A DNA stretch of 64,000 nt, taken from positions 10,407,274 to 10,471,273 of the forward strand of contig OZ038463.1 of NCBI GenBank assembly GCA_964036295.1, written 5' to 3'. Below the pieces are notes generated by a model. That model had not been told where the DNA came from. It searched no databases and worked only from the letters and a program-made list of their open reading frames with translations. Position 1 is the stretch's first letter. The number at the start of each line of letters is the position of its first letter. The DNA comes from Plumapathes pennacea. Taxonomy: Eukaryota > Cnidaria > Anthozoa > Antipatharia > Myriopathidae. Positions 33,201 to 46,063 of the stretch are shown here, in pieces. Made by a program: the position numbers and the translations under genes.

Positions 33201-35080
33201 GCTTGTAGAAAGGCGCGAAGTTGCCGAGCTTAAGACGGCACATTCGTGTTATTAAACGCGGATTGTTTGCAAACCCCACTGTGATAGTTATTGAAGTTGT
33301 GTAAGAAGAACAGAGATATTTCTATGGGCGACAGTATATTAATAAGAATATTTCCAATAAAAACTGTACCTTTCTGAATGGATCGCAGTGGCCAAGTTTC
33401 AAAGCAATGGTTTGCTCATACATTGAGGAAGAAGAGAGTGAAATGTTTAATACTAGTTAGTGCGTAGTGTATCCTCTTAAGGTAAAAGCGAATTCCCCAT
33501 AATTGAGTAGTGACTAGTAAAATGTGTTGCGAAGGACTCGGGGAAGAATTACCTGGCGGACTGCATTTCTTCGTGTCAAAGTAAAGTCTTCTTTCAGTTT
33601 TCACAGGAAATAAGTTCTCGTGATTTTTTGTGTAATTTTGTTTGAATGATTATAGTGTTTCTCAAACGCTCTTCTCACTACCCGACAACAGTTAGCAGGT
33701 GCCACGGAATCGCCCAAAAAAAAACGCTGAAAGTCAGCTTCCCCTTTTTATTTTTTGCTTAGTTTTAGTCTGCAAAAGCTTTATAATTCTCTTATCGACT
33801 GTTTCTTTTCGACTGATTGTTTCTTTTGGGACAAGGTGTTGTTTACTCACTTTATTTTATTACTCATTTTGCTGATGATAAGTTTCGTGTAAAAGTTAAT
33901 GACTTTAAACAAGTCAGCTTCGTTCGCCGCAACGGTGTTTGCATCATTTGACTGTCAAGATAAACGAGTCAGCTAAATATTACTCGCCCTGAATTCAAAG
34001 TGTTCACAATTTCACACGATGAACTGATCCTGTACAACTTGAATATAGAGCTGCCGTTTGTGCTTCTCTGGAAGAAAATTAACAAAAGTTCCTATTATAA
34101 TATAAACTGGCATGAATGACAGAGGTCTAAAGATATGCGAAGCAATATTCTTTTAGACAAAAAAAAATCGACGCAGGCCCTGCGATATTGAAGAGAACTC
34201 TTACAAAACTCGAAATCAGAACACTCCAATGTAATTTTTTTTTTATTCCATTCTTTGGTTCAATCACGGTCTGCCACATCAATAACCACTCCAAGTTTTA
34301 ACAAAGCTGGAACGACTCGCCTGAATGTTTTGTTAGCATTTGAGGGAATAACTCGCGTAGTTATTTACTTTGTCCACATGTCAAACAGCGTTTAACGAGG
34401 CGACAGGAAAGAAACCTAAATTTCTTTTGAATAAAGGGACCAGTTATTCTCTGAAGCATGAGTTGTTAGTTTGAGAATAGATATGAGCTCATTTGGCAAC
34501 AAAGGTCTACTAAAGGAAAACAAAACGACGACAAAAGAGGGCGATCGGGACGCAAGAGAGACAAAGAGAGTGAATACACTTGGTTTAAATCAAACGATAA
34601 TGATCGTATGCTTTGACAGCTTTTAATAAAAGTGATCAAGAACTTGAACCCACGAGAATATTAAGGTAAATACACATTGCTGCCTAGTTATTAAGGCGCG
34701 CTTCGCTGTCACCTAAATCAAACAGGAAGTCGTCAAATTTGTCAACTTAGATTAAACGGAAAATGGGGTAAAGCAAACAGTAGGTTAAAAAGAGAGCCAG
34801 GTGGGAAAATAGAGTACTTTGATTAGGTTGTTTTCTACAACTGAGTTTTTTATGGAGTCCTGTAAGTCAAATATGATTAGATAGACTCTTTTTTCTTTCT
34901 TTCTGAACTCAAATGTACTGATTTAATTGAGTTTTTTTTTGTTTGTTTGTCGTGGTCTTGCGTAAATGATACTGATAATTGTTTAGAGGTGCCCATGTTT
35001 CCTCAACTACAAAACCATGTCTTTTGATTCGTCCCTCTCTCCCTCACTCGCTCACACAGACACACACACCCACCCACTTT
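30255..35080. other. Intergenic downstream of SoxB
   Basis: This holds the SoxB 3' UTR (its end is not identified; no clear AATAAA close by) and gene-poor AT-rich DNA. The only structured element I could define is the MITE at 32292-32518. The remaining frames are short and unsupported. Confidence 0.45.
32292..32518. repeat. 227-bp MITE with perfect 27-bp terminal inverted repeats
   Basis: The left end CCTGGTTTCCATATAATCGT (continuing CTCTGAC) is exactly reverse-complemented at 32492-32518. Internally, sub-repeats of the GTCTCTGACATAAGGAT and GACGAT type recur in both orientations, suggesting the element grew by internal duplication. Confidence 0.85.
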
Positions 35081-35085
35081 CTCCG

Positions 35086-35088
<3 letters not shown>

Positions 35089-35170
<82 letters not shown>

Positions 35171-35199
35171 GTCTCTCTGTCTCTCTGTCTCTCTGTCTC
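35089..35199. repeat. (CT)n microsatellite passing into (CTCTCTGT)n
   Basis: About 36 CT units are followed by five CTCTCTGT-type units. The poly-Leu-Ser frames across it are artefacts. A (TTTC)n tract follows at about 35350-35376. Confidence 0.95.
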
Positions 35200-35838
35200 C
35201 ACATATGCTCATCAGTATTCTCTCATCTTCTTTAACGACGGTTTAGTCGTGAAGTCATTCCACGTGAGCAAATTTGGCTGCTGTTTAATTTCCTGTCGGG
35301 TTCCATGCGTCAACTTGGCCTAACATATCATATAGCTCTCTTCAAACATTTTTCTTTCTTTCTTTCTTTCTTTCTTCTTTGTACAAGTGATTAATAAAAA
35401 AAACCGCGAGTTCATTTTCAGGAGGAAACACACGATACGCATAAAAAGTGTGGGATATTAAAGTTCGTGTTACAGCCATCGCTATTTACACCTGTGTTGA
35501 CCCAGGAGGTTCTCTTTAAACACTGAATATTGGCTACATGATTAGTGTTTTGACCCTTTTAGTGTGGGAGTGCCGTTCAAACCTGAAATTTAATTCGCAA
35601 AGTCGCATACTGTGATCATGACTGAAAGCTTTTGACGAATATTGTGATTGTTGAAATAATTAGGAAACTGAGATAGTTCACATTAAAATAACCACTTTCA
35701 TCGCAAAGAGCACCTACAAATCAACGTTTTGGTTTTTGTTGTTGTTGTTGTTTTTTGCTTTTTGCTTTTTGCTTTTTGTTTGTTTGTTTGTTTGTTTTTT
35801 TGGCTTTTTGGCTCAGTTTACGGTCTAAACGTCCAGTC

Positions 35839-36007
<169 letters not shown>

Positions 36008-37074
36008 GTTCCCAAACTTCTGCAGTTTACATACACAGATATCTTGTAGCAGGAAATAGTTTAATCTCCATTAAAAGCATTGTGAAAATTTCCTGTACTT
36101 ATGCTGCAAAAACCCCATCACTATGGCCTATCGGATTTCATCTTGCGCTCTTTTAATTTATCTTAGGTAAAAAAAAACTTCCCAGAAGTGTTGATTTATG
36201 TGTGCCGGTTTGAGATTATAAAAGTTTTTTTCATGTTGAAGGTCCCAGTTTGTTCATTTAAAAAATCACGCGTGAATATGAGGTCTACAAGGCTGTCGTG
36301 TAAATCAATAATTCCACATGCTACAAACATTTGCCTGCAACCCTACTCACGGAGTAATAACGGCGTTTCTCTTTCCATTAGCCATTCCGCGGAGTTGAGA
36401 AAGCATAACAGAATCGAAAATGACAACCCTGTAATAAGAAAGAGCACATCCAAATTAGTAGGTATCCCAGGTTTCAGCACAATTCATGGTCTATCAGAAA
36501 CCGAGCTGTTTGGCGAGCTTTTAAAAAATCATTAAAATACGAGACTATTAGTATGGAATGGGGGACGGCGCGTTCCCCATTTCATAAAGTCTCTTATTTT
36601 AATTACAAAGGTTTTACAGACATCTCTGTTTTGTTTGCCTTGGGCTTCTTGAAGCCGGCCAGCACCACTAGGTTCGTAAGTCTTAAAGCTTCAAGTCTTC
36701 TTTTCTATTTTTCTGACTAATTAAAAAGGTGGATGGTTAAGATTCTGGATGATTCTCTCAATACTGAACAACATACGGCTATGTATTGAAAGGAGAACTT
36801 ATTCTCTTTAGTCACTCTTGGGGATTTAGGTGAGCCTTTGTGAGCTTTCAGACAAGACAAAGAAGTCCCGATCCAGTTTATATTACGAATAGAATATTAT
36901 ATATATTAATTAAACTGCAACAATCCATAACTGACGAAATTTGTACAAGTGATTTTTGCAAATGGTCCTGCGCTGCGGGGCCAATCAAAGCAAGCGGCAG
37001 TATACACCGCCTAGCATGTTTTGAGCAAATTCTTGGGTTGCATGTGACGTCGTGACGACCACATTGGACGAACT

Positions 37075-37268
37075 TTAACCTTTTCACTCCCAAGTTCAAA
37101 ATGCAAATTCTCCCAACTTTTTAAGAGAAAATTGTATGAGTGATGTAATGAGAATTGATAGTTTAATCAGTTATCACCTGAGCAAGGTACCAAAAGCCAA
37201 GTTCTCCTTACTGTATGATATATTTGTGCTGCCGAAATTGAGGGAGAAAATTGAACTTCATCACTTCA
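37075..37268. repeat. TTAACC/TTTCACTCCCAAG family copy 2
   Basis: It begins TTAACCTTTTCACTCCCAAG, then shares GAGAATTGATAGTTTAATCA, TGAGCAAGGTA and ACTGTATGATAT with the other copies. The right terminal repeat is worn away. Confidence 0.6.
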
Positions 37269-37387
37269 TTATCCTCTATTGTACTCGGAACCAACATGGC
37301 TGCGATTTCTTTATATTCTGAATCTCCAAGGATTAATTGCAACCCAATTTCCTTGATGCCTGTTGCGTCTGTTTCAAACTGAGCCTT

Positions 37388-37633
37388 ATACCCTGTTCAC
37401 ACCAACTAAACCAGTTTAATTAAACCAAGTTTACAAGACTGCGTTTTCTAAATCCTGTTTTGATTTTGTGTCAATTACACAACATTTTACACCACCTCGC
37501 ACAGGTTGTTTAGTTGGACGGGTTTTAAACCAGTTTAGTTTTGCCGCACTCGCATTGTGAGCGGCCGACCTAACTAAACAAGTTTTATTAAACACCTTTC
37601 AAACATGTTTAAGCATTGGTGTGAACGAGGTAT
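37388..37633. repeat. MITE with ATACC..GTTCACACCAA inverted ends
   Basis: The left end ATACCCTGTTCACACCAACT pairs with a right end whose reverse complement is ATACCTCGTTCACACCAATG. AAACCAGTTTA-type motifs recur inside in both orientations. About 245 bp, noncoding. Confidence 0.7.
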
Positions 37634-38193
37634 TAGTGCGAAACCTTTCTTATAAAGATTAGTTTGATTTACATGAAAATGAACGTGCGTGTAAAACTAA
37701 GTTTCGTAACAAAGGTTTCGCACTGGGTCTCACTTTGACGAGACAACAAGTATGTCGGAAGTGACGTGTTGCTTCCAGGATCAAGACAGTCTGTAAAATG
37801 TAGGCTGACGTGAATAAGGATGGTCTGGCCCAAACTGTTTGGAAATTCATTTTAGCATAAAGTATTTAGAGGTATTTCTTTTAGTAGTAACAACACAATA
37901 GGCGTAAAAAAATTAATTCATAACTGCCCGTTCATTTTATACTGAGCGACAAATGAAACATTGCACCAGTAAATTTGTCAAATGTTTGAATAATTTTCAA
38001 TAAAAATTCAGCGAACATTTCTTGCCGTTCCCGATTGACTAGAGTGTGATGTTTTTGCCATATGCATGGTCTATCTTTTTATATGTATGGAAATCAATAA
38101 AATTATATATCATAATTTAGACATGTAACGTTTCTTTCGTCGCTCAGTGTAACTGGTCTCGTTGCATAAAAGCTCTTTTGACTGATCAGTGTG

Positions 38194-41100
38194 TCAGAGC
38201 GGTTTGAAAGGTCCATGGTGTTGCTGCCTGATCCAAATACTGTCAATCACTTCACCGTCCCAGGCCTTTATCTGTTCCCAGTACAAGTGAGTGGCGTTCA
38301 CGATCTTCAGTTTGCCGAATCCAGCGTTGCCAGGAAACCATTTCCGAAAAGCAGACCAGGGACCTGTGAAGGAAAGATGACTGCTTGAGCGAGCAGACTG
38401 GTTCGAGTCTACAATCAGGGAAATCGTTTTTTTTTTTTTTTTTTTCACACTTGCAAAATTTGTCCCATATTCCTTCCCAGTCCGGAGTTTTATATATTGC
38501 AGTCAGGAATATCTAGCGCAAAGCTGTTTGTAGTACTGCACAATCCAAGATCATGTTTTGTCAATGGTTCGGTCCACTTTATCACGCCTTTTTCTGGCTG
38601 CTTAACCTTTTCACTCCCAAGCTATAAAAATACAAATTCTCCCAACTTTTTGAGAAGAAAATATACGAGTGATGCAGGGAGAATTGATAGTCTAAACAGC
38701 TTTAATCTGAGCAAGCTATCAAACAACAAATTCTCCATACTGCAAGATCTATCTCCGGTGAGAAACTGAAAGAGAAACCTGAAGTTGATCACTCTTGGAA
38801 GTGAAAGGGCTAACCTTTCCCCATAAAGCGTGACATGAAAAGATCGCCGTAATAGGTCTACCCATAATACTTTAACACTACTTCGCGTACCGGTAGCCTT
38901 GAACTAAATGGAACTAACAAATAAGACCCACGAGAACACGAGGACGCCCACTGTACCTCTTGAACGCGGCCTGCTCTCGTTTCACGGAAGACGCGGCAGA
39001 CGAAATGACTGACAAAAGTAATCTGATTGGTCACCGACCATTATCGGGCTTATTCGCGTTAATGTATTGCCATTGCGTATATATTTTTGATCTATTGGAC
39101 GCCTATTACCATTCCAAAATTTCACGTACAAATTTGGGATCATTTGGTTTTAAAAGTTCAGAGTTTAACAATATTTACTAAAGTCTGCTCTGTACCATAC
39201 ATTTTACTGCTACTAACTGCTTATGAAGTGAAAGGACGCATTTGCCCTTAATTAACGTCCGAATGGTTCTTGATTGACTATCGATATTTGTTCTGTAGTC
39301 ACTGCAGTGTGCAAATCCAAGGCAAGAGACCATAAGGTAAGAGAGGGAGACTCGTGGCGCGCCGGAATCGTAACTAGTTATGTCAGAGGAACGAAGCCGA
39401 ATGAAAAGAGCAATTGTGTTCAGTGCTAATCTCTGCATGTCCAGAGTTAATGCAAATCTGAGTAGGACTAAAACGCTCGAACCATCAGCTTACACAATGA
39501 ATATATACGACGGCACGTTTTTACCAGCACGCCGAGACAGACCAAAACGAGGTCTCATTCCATTGTAACTTGTGATTGCTGTGCACTTGTATTGGTCGTA
39601 TGGCAATGGCATCATCGGCCAATGAGAATCAAAAACCAAAATTCATATTGGGGTCTACTGACGCAAGCAAACGGCCATGGCTTTTTCTCGCACTGCTAAT
39701 TGGTCCCTTCTTCTAAGTAAAACACTAATGCAAGTTATATTTTGGCTTCTGTTCGGATGAAAGTGTTTTCTTGGCCTCTTTGGCTGGCGCTGCGATATAA
39801 CTTTGAGTTCGGTTTTAAACTAGAGCCCATCGAAAACGCACTATGCACTTTTACCCTTTCACTACCGAGAGTGATCAACTTCAAGTTTTTCTTCAGCAGA
39901 ATTCAACAGTTTTTCACCATATATCTATCATACAGTAAGGAAAACTTGGCTTTTGATACCTTACTCAGATGAAATCTGTTTAAACTATAGATTCTCACTG
40001 CATTACATTTATTTTTTGACAGAATCTGCATTTTACAACCGTCAGTGTCAGGTTGTCGTCTTACCTCCCGGTCCCAGCATGGGGTTGACACAGATTCCGT
40101 ACGCCTCGTTGCATCCCGCCGCGCCAGCGATCAGGTGGACAGGGGCCTTAGGGTCGTTATAGTCATGCGCAGTGACAGTGTCGTTGTAGACAGGCCAAAG
40201 TCGTTCGTACGAGTGTTCATGGGCTTGAAGAACCAAATCCACACCATAACGGAAAAACAATGGCTCGAGACTTCAACAAAGAAGATAAAATCAGTGAGAG
40301 AGAAATGTATGCAGCCGGGCGGGTGGGCGTCTGTGTGTCATTGGGCCATCCATTAATTTTCGAAACAAATTTTTAGGCATCGTGATAATCAGAATCGGAA
40401 AATGACAAATATGTCACCCATCAGAAAAATGTACCATTGACAAAAATACGACCTCGTAATCGAGATTCCCCACACTTCCCACATTCCCCACCTCTGGGGC
40501 AACCAGGTCTGACAAATCCCCGGGATTGCCCGGGGAGGGGACGGTGGGGGTGGGGGGGGGATAGATAGTTACAGCTGGAATTGATCGATGCATTATTTTT
40601 ATTTTGAGGTGTAATTTCCCTTCTGCTGGATATTATCCTCCTGCCATAAATTATTCCATTATCAGCAGCAAGATTGGCCAAATCAGAACAGCATCCCTAA
40701 AAAACGTGCCCCCATCATGACATGTGTCACTTACTGACTCCTGACAACAGACTTGAGTGTTGTGCAATCATCGTTGTCGATGTTGGAGCAGTACATGGGG
40801 CGGTGACCGAATGCAACAACCCAGGGGTGGCGGGCACGGTTTTCGGGTTTGTTAGCTTCCTTTAGATCGTTCTCCAGCCACACTAGCTGCTCCCACACTG
40901 AACCATTCGTAAAGTAGACTTCAGTAGAATAGCTGGGAAACAGTAAGAGCAAAACGATATTTTATAACACATTTAAAAGGCTTACGACAACATCGTACGA
41001 CTTTCTTCGTGTCGTACGCAACAGACGTAACCAAACTGCAGGGTGATTAACACGATGCAATTCGTGTCATAAGAAAATTGCATGCAATCCTTTAATTGTA

Positions 41101-42767
41101 AGTGAAACCAGACTTAAATTTCTTTTGTATATATGTGTTCACCAACCTTTCTTTTGGGCAAGACACTCACTTATTTGAGAGGCAAAGTGAAGTGGGGTGG
41201 GAACCGATTTGATCCCCAGCTGTCCCGGGCTAAAAATTATTGGCAGCAAACGTCAACAAATCAGCCCCCCAGCCCCTCTCCCCTGGATGGCTACTGTTAA
41301 GTGCAATTGAAAACTTTTGCAGGAATCTCACCTGATGAAGTGAACCTTGGAGATGTCAAAGCTATACCACATCCAGTCAGTCTTTACTGGCCAATCCATA
41401 CGGGGCATAGAAAAACGGTATCGATAATGGCTGAAGTTGAATGGGATCTCTGTACAGGAACATTCACATTGACAAATAAAAAACAAAAGTATATATTAGT
41501 GTGTTTGAGACATACATTGTATGTGTGTAGAGGTGCATGATTGTACAGTTGATAGCACAAATCAAAACATGCACTGTCCTTTATTACAGTTCTAGTACTG
41601 TTGTATTTCATCTCACCATGGTTCCCAACACACGTCATGTAAGGTATCCAGGCAGCTATATCCTGAATTCGGTTCATAAACTGGTCACCATTCTGTCAAA
41701 AAAAAAGACACAGACATCTGTATAGTCAAGAAATAAAATAACATATATTTTGCAAGGTTATCTTATGCGAAAAACAGGGGGAAAATAATTACTGCATATA
41801 TGTGGGAGGTTCAAGATATCTGCTCCGATGCAAGAGAGTTGGCAAATATAACCCATTGTGGACTTGCTTTTGTATACCTGTGTCTAACAGATACAATTTC
41901 AGGGACAATGTATATAATATCATTGTCTACTCCAAATAGAGATCTTTACAGCTGACAGTATATGTAATCATGGTAACAGGATAATTATGTGAAGTGCAGT
42001 ATATATAGAAAAATAATGAAAAGAACCCTGAAGCCCAACTTACCACACCACCATTTGAATTTAAATCATAAGCAAAGTCACCAACATGCAGGACAGCTGT
42101 GTTGTTTCCAGACCTCGCTTCCTGAATGAGCCGTTTCAAGCTTGGTGATCCATCGATTCTCCCCATGTCTCCATAAACCAAGAATTGAGGTGACCAATCC
42201 TGAAAAAAGAAAGTTGCAGCTTTGCATGGGAAAGGGAGAGGAAGAAATACTATCCAGAGCCCAACTAAAAACAAACATTACAATCAACTTCATTTAAGAT
42301 GGACACCCTCAGGATTGATCTTACGAGAGTTCAGTAGAGTAAACAACTGACAACACAGCAGAGATCGCCCCTGGCTGCATGGTATAATAAAATAAATAAA
42401 TAAATATCAGTATCTAAAGCCGAGGAATAGGGAGTGGTTGCCCAATTCTCCCGAGCCAGAGGGTCACGTTTAAATGTTCGACCGGTGGAATACCCATAGA
42501 AAGAAGACAGGTTCAGAAGGGAAAAACTGTTGGAGTTGCCTCCCCGGATGGAAATACTTCCGACTACTGCTGGCCATAGGAATTGAACCCCCACCTCTTG
42601 GCTTGGAGCTTTATTATGGACTCAGGTGGCCACCCCCCAGACCGCTTGGCCACCAAGTTAGTTAAGTCCCATAAAGGGAATATTGCAGGTTGGTAACATC
42701 TTGCTTAGCCTAAAGTTGGTCAGATTTTTTTATTACACTCCTGGCACTAACTGCTACTTTTTCTTTT

Positions 42768-42801
<34 letters not shown>

Positions 42802-44346
42802 TGCAGATTGGGAGAATAGCTATACACTCCCAAGCAGGTAAACAGATCTTGGGTATACATGTAGGGTCAGATACAATAAACGTACCATCCTGTACTAGTG
42901 TACTGTATATAGAAACACTGTAGTAGGTCCTACCTCATCAACCCTCATGGCAGTGAATTCAAATCCTTTGCTTGAATTAAGACCACTCTGCACATAGTAG
43001 GAGTATTTATTTCCTGGGATCAAGTCCTGATGATTGAAAGTGAAAGAATAATGAAAAATGAGGCAAAATTGTATGTGGATGAAGAGTAAACTGCAGATTA
43101 CTGTAAGCTATACCAACAAGGATCACTGTCTTAATTATCGCTTAAACCCTGGCATGCAAACAGACTCCCAAATCAAGCCAATTCAACCCAAGTTTGCAAA
43201 GTTGTGAACTTGCATGCAGGGTGGCCAAACAGTACTTAAGTTCCAAGCGAATAGCCAAGTTGCAAGAATACCATCCAAATGCCGTAACAAAGCCGATGCA
43301 ACCTCGGCTTTGCATTGACCTTAGTGGCCAAACAATGAAAAACTTAGGTTGACTTTGTTGAAATTTTTAGCTCCATCAAAGTGCAGTCAGTTCATGTCAA
43401 TCTGAACCAAGTGGGTGGTCAAGTGTTGACTTGACTTGGGGAGTCTGTTTGGCCAGGGCTTTATGCTGTTCTTGATGAGAGTCGTATTAAAACAGATCAC
43501 ATGGAATGCTGCAAGCATGCAACATACAGCATTATTTTAAGTACATGTAGTGCTGTTAGTACAGTACCAGGACCTGTTTATTGTTTAGGTGCTAATTGTG
43601 TTTTCTTTCTGGGGCATAATTATGTATTTGTTGCACAAGGAAGGGTGTAACAATATGTCAATCATCACCCAATCACACAGACAATCAGTCAAGGTAGACC
43701 AATATGTGCTTGACAACTGATGTCTGCAGCCAGCAGAGCCAAGTAATGACCAACAAATAAAAGGAAGGAATAAAAGGAATGATTTGTTACAACAGGGACT
43801 GTACAGTAGAACTAATTGAGCTAATTGTTCATCATTTATTGCTCAGCTGTGAAATTATACTGTATGGATCTTTGGTGTCAGATTACAGTAATCTAAGACG
43901 GGCGGTCAGAGCTGGTCCCGAGGGCGTCCGCTTTATAGGGAGTTGATAAAATAATTTAAGGTCACATGCATGATCCACTCCTTCAATGCAGCCATCTTAA
44001 TTACCTTCAATCCAACTCTATGAATATACTTGAGTCCTTGAGGATTGCCTTCTGTGAATCGAACAAACTGCCCTGTGGCCTTCAGAGAATAGTTACTTGG
44101 GGCCGGTCCGTAGTACACGGTAGAACTCATGGCCAATTCCTTGAGGGCTGATGTTGACCACATAATCGTCATCTGTCCCGGTGAGTCGCCATAAGCGATG
44201 TGAATCTGTTCTGGACCGTGTTGCTGAGTGTCGGCAGACACATCACTAGCATCTTGCCGAAAAGAAGCCGGGATGACTAACGAAAAGTGGACAGATAAGC
44301 AAATCAAGAAGCTGTAAAAATACAAGAACCGGCAAAGCAGCTCCAT
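38194..44346 (-). CDS. ACP7: Purple acid phosphatase, ACP7-like, secreted
   Basis: Eight exons agree in phase, in transcript order 44346-44005, 43026-42934, 42199-42044, 41692-41617, 41449-41332, 40932-40735, 40270-40065 and 38363-38194, giving 452 residues, close to human ACP7. Residues 1-26 are a hydrophobic signal peptide. The first ~145 residues are the fibronectin-like domain of the family. The metallophosphatase motifs are complete: GDMG (Asp156), GDFAYD (Asp186, Tyr189), GNHE (Asn221, His222), GHRP (His305) and AHEHSYE (His345, His347). These bind the Fe(III)-divalent metal pair that hydrolyses phosphomonoesters (family knowledge). The GNHE codon is split by an intron; choosing the donor after CATG at 41617 restores the motif, whereas reading on does not. 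The last exon matches the family C terminus (GPWSAFRKW... with NATHLYW). The localisation is secretory or lysosomal by inference. Confidence 0.93.
38602..38814. repeat. TTAACC/TTTCACTCCCAAG family copy 3
   Basis: It starts TTAACCTTTTCACTCCCAAG and ends AAGTGAAAGGGCTAA, with the shared interior GAGAATTGATAGTCTAAACA. It lies in the last intron of the ACP7-like gene. Confidence 0.65.
39851..40036. repeat. TTAACC/TTTCACTCCCAAG family copy 4 (opposite orientation)
   Basis: TTACCCTTTCACTACCGAGA and GTGATCAACTTCAA match the left end of copy 1, and the interior AGATTCTCACTGCATTACAT is the complement of the copy 2-3 interior. It ends about 30 bases from the donor of the exon at 40065-40270. Confidence 0.6.
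40480..40562. repeat. G/C-rich hairpin-prone stretch in an ACP7 intron
   Basis: CCCCACCTCTGGGG and CCCCGGGATTGCCCGGGG palindromes are followed by a run of G-tracts ending GGGGGTGGGGGGGGG. A G-quadruplex or hairpin could form on one strand. It is noncoding. Confidence 0.5.
42762..42800. repeat. Poly-T tract
   Basis: A run of more than 30 T in an intron of the ACP7-like gene, in the same sense as a poly-A tail of a minus-strand insertion; no retroelement body was recognised next to it. Confidence 0.9.
43147..43458. repeat. 312-bp MITE in ACP7 intron 1
   Basis: The left end CCCTGGCATGCAAACAGACT (then CCCAAATCAAG) pairs with a right end reading CCCTGGCCAAACAGACTCCC on the reverse strand, with a small indel. 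The interior is rich in repeated AAGTTG, CAAGT and CCAAACA words. Noncoding. Confidence 0.75.
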
Positions 44347-44436
44347 ACTACCCGACGCAACCGGTAAACATTGCGTATGATGATGATCATGTGATCGAAG
44401 TGGCGCAGAGGAGGTTCGCTTTGACGGACCTACATG

Positions 44437-44519
44437 AAGGATTACCGCAGAACGATTGCATCGCGGGCGTGCGAAGGCGCACAGGGGCGCCCGCGATAAA
44501 ATCGTCTTGCGGTATCCTT
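44437..44519. repeat. Foldback element in the ACP7 promoter
   Basis: AAGGATTACCGCAGAACGAT...ATCGCGGGCG and CGCCCGCGAT...ATCGTCTTGCGGTATCCTT are near-complete inverted repeats of about 30 bases with a short GC-rich loop. It lies about 90-175 bases upstream of the ACP7 start codon and recurs in the duplicate at about 61747-61830. Confidence 0.65.
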
Positions 44520-44996
44520 GGTGTAAGATCAATATTTAGACGTTTAAAACAGGCCTAAGTCTCGTATTCAAGTTTTTGCCACTTTCACCAGGACAAGGCA
44601 TTCTGTATACTCTTTCCTGTCTGTCATGAAGTTACGTTGGTCCCCGGATGTTGTTACCCGGATATTGTAGATACGTGCAGCTAGCGTTAATTATACGTTG
44701 AGTCACAGGCTCTATACATTCGGATAATCAACAGTAAAAAAATGTTTAGTCAAAAACTGGAATGTGTCGTTGAGGATGAAAAATCGCAGTGTAAAAAACT
44801 AACTTTTAATTATTGATTGTGATCATCCAGGTTAGATTAGTCTCCAGAAAGGCTGTTGTTGATGACTGACGTTTTTACTCCCTGAGTGGAAGTTACCTTC
44901 AGACTAAAGCAAAGAAGAAGAAGAAGTCACAGAAACGTCCAGTGATCATGACTCCACGCTACCCTACATCAGAGGCACTGAGATTTTATTCTCCGT

Positions 44997-46063
44997 TCCT
45001 GGGGTCTGTCTGTCACACAGTGATATGTGATACCTTTGTTCTTACGAAAGGTCTTCGGCAACTATTAAACCTACAAACTGGCTAAATATGTTTAGTTGTG
45101 CGTTATCTTACCTCTCTCCGAACGTCAGCTCGCTGCGCTCGCTGGAACCGGTAAAAATTTCGGGGCGAAGAAGAGAAGAAAAAAGAAGGAAAGGCAGGAA
45201 ACTCTGACGCGACCGAGGGTAACTCGGCGACGAAAATCTCAGCAATCGACGAACCAGTCGCGAAGAAACTCAGGCACGAGTCATTTGCATAAATATTCTT
45301 TCCATTCATCTGATACAATTTACGGTCTGTCCAGAGAGTGTCGAGCAATTTGCCGAAACGATGTCTTTTCGGCAGCGAAATGATGCTCGACCCAGCAGAC
45401 TCGGCAAAACCTTTCATCAGTCCCCCACCCCAGGGCAATATTTAGCACTACCAAAAACTGGGTGGTCTCCGGTCATCTGATAGCAAAAAATTAACTGCAG
45501 GGATAGGGGCGGTTCCAGCGAGCGGTTCCAACCGGTTCCAGCGAGCGTAGCGAGGTTTAATAAGGGGGTTTAAGAAACCTAGGACGGCGACGGCAACGCG
45601 AGGAACCAAAAAGTAGTATCTCTGTTTTCCCTATGTCTTTGTAACTTTGCCTATTCTTAGGTTGCTCAATTTGTTCCGTTTTTGCCTAGGTTCTATTGAT
45701 TTCATCGTTTCCTACTAAGAAGAACGACTGCCGTTATTTTATCGAACTGTCGTCCACGTCCTGACAACGACGTAAAAAAGAAGCATTAGAAGTCGCACGC
45801 GAGAGCACGGCGACCCCGAGAACATGTCAATTTCAGATATTCACGCGCTTCTTTTGTCTTCTGTGATTAGTTTTATTGTTTCACCGACGTCGCTGTCGTC
45901 CTCTCGCGTCCTATATCTTAAAGTCCCTAGTTGCCGAAGACCGCCGTTCGGCGAACGACCAAAATCCCCATACATTTCTTTATAATCGCCAACGGTCATG
46001 TTCCTTCGTATCACATATCACTGTGTGACAGACAGACAGACCCCGGAGCCTGGGCTGCCTGTG
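44997..46063. mobile_element. ~1.06-kb terminal-inverted-repeat insertion
   Basis: The left end carries GGGGTCTGTCTGTCACACAG followed by TGATATGTGATAC; the right end is its reverse complement (GTATCACATATCACTGTGTG then ACAGACAGACAGACCCCGG). The matching site in the second duplication copy (62330/62331) reads straight through from TTATTCTCCG to TGACACATTTCAG, so the boundaries are set by comparison of occupied and empty sites. No transposase is recognisable; the longest frame (45103-45438, -, 111 codons) has no known domain. It is a non-autonomous element. Confidence 0.75.

Noticed and set aside
34979-35323. Leu-Ser repeat protein
   Set aside because: Translation of the (CT)n microsatellite.
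36188-36535. 115-codon plus-strand frame
   Set aside because: No domain, no splice context and ordinary intergenic composition.
41590-41677. Reading ACP7 exon 4 onward past CATG at 41617
   Set aside because: It gives GNHG instead of GNHE and breaks the match to the next exon. The GTGAGA donor after CATG restores the motif and phase.
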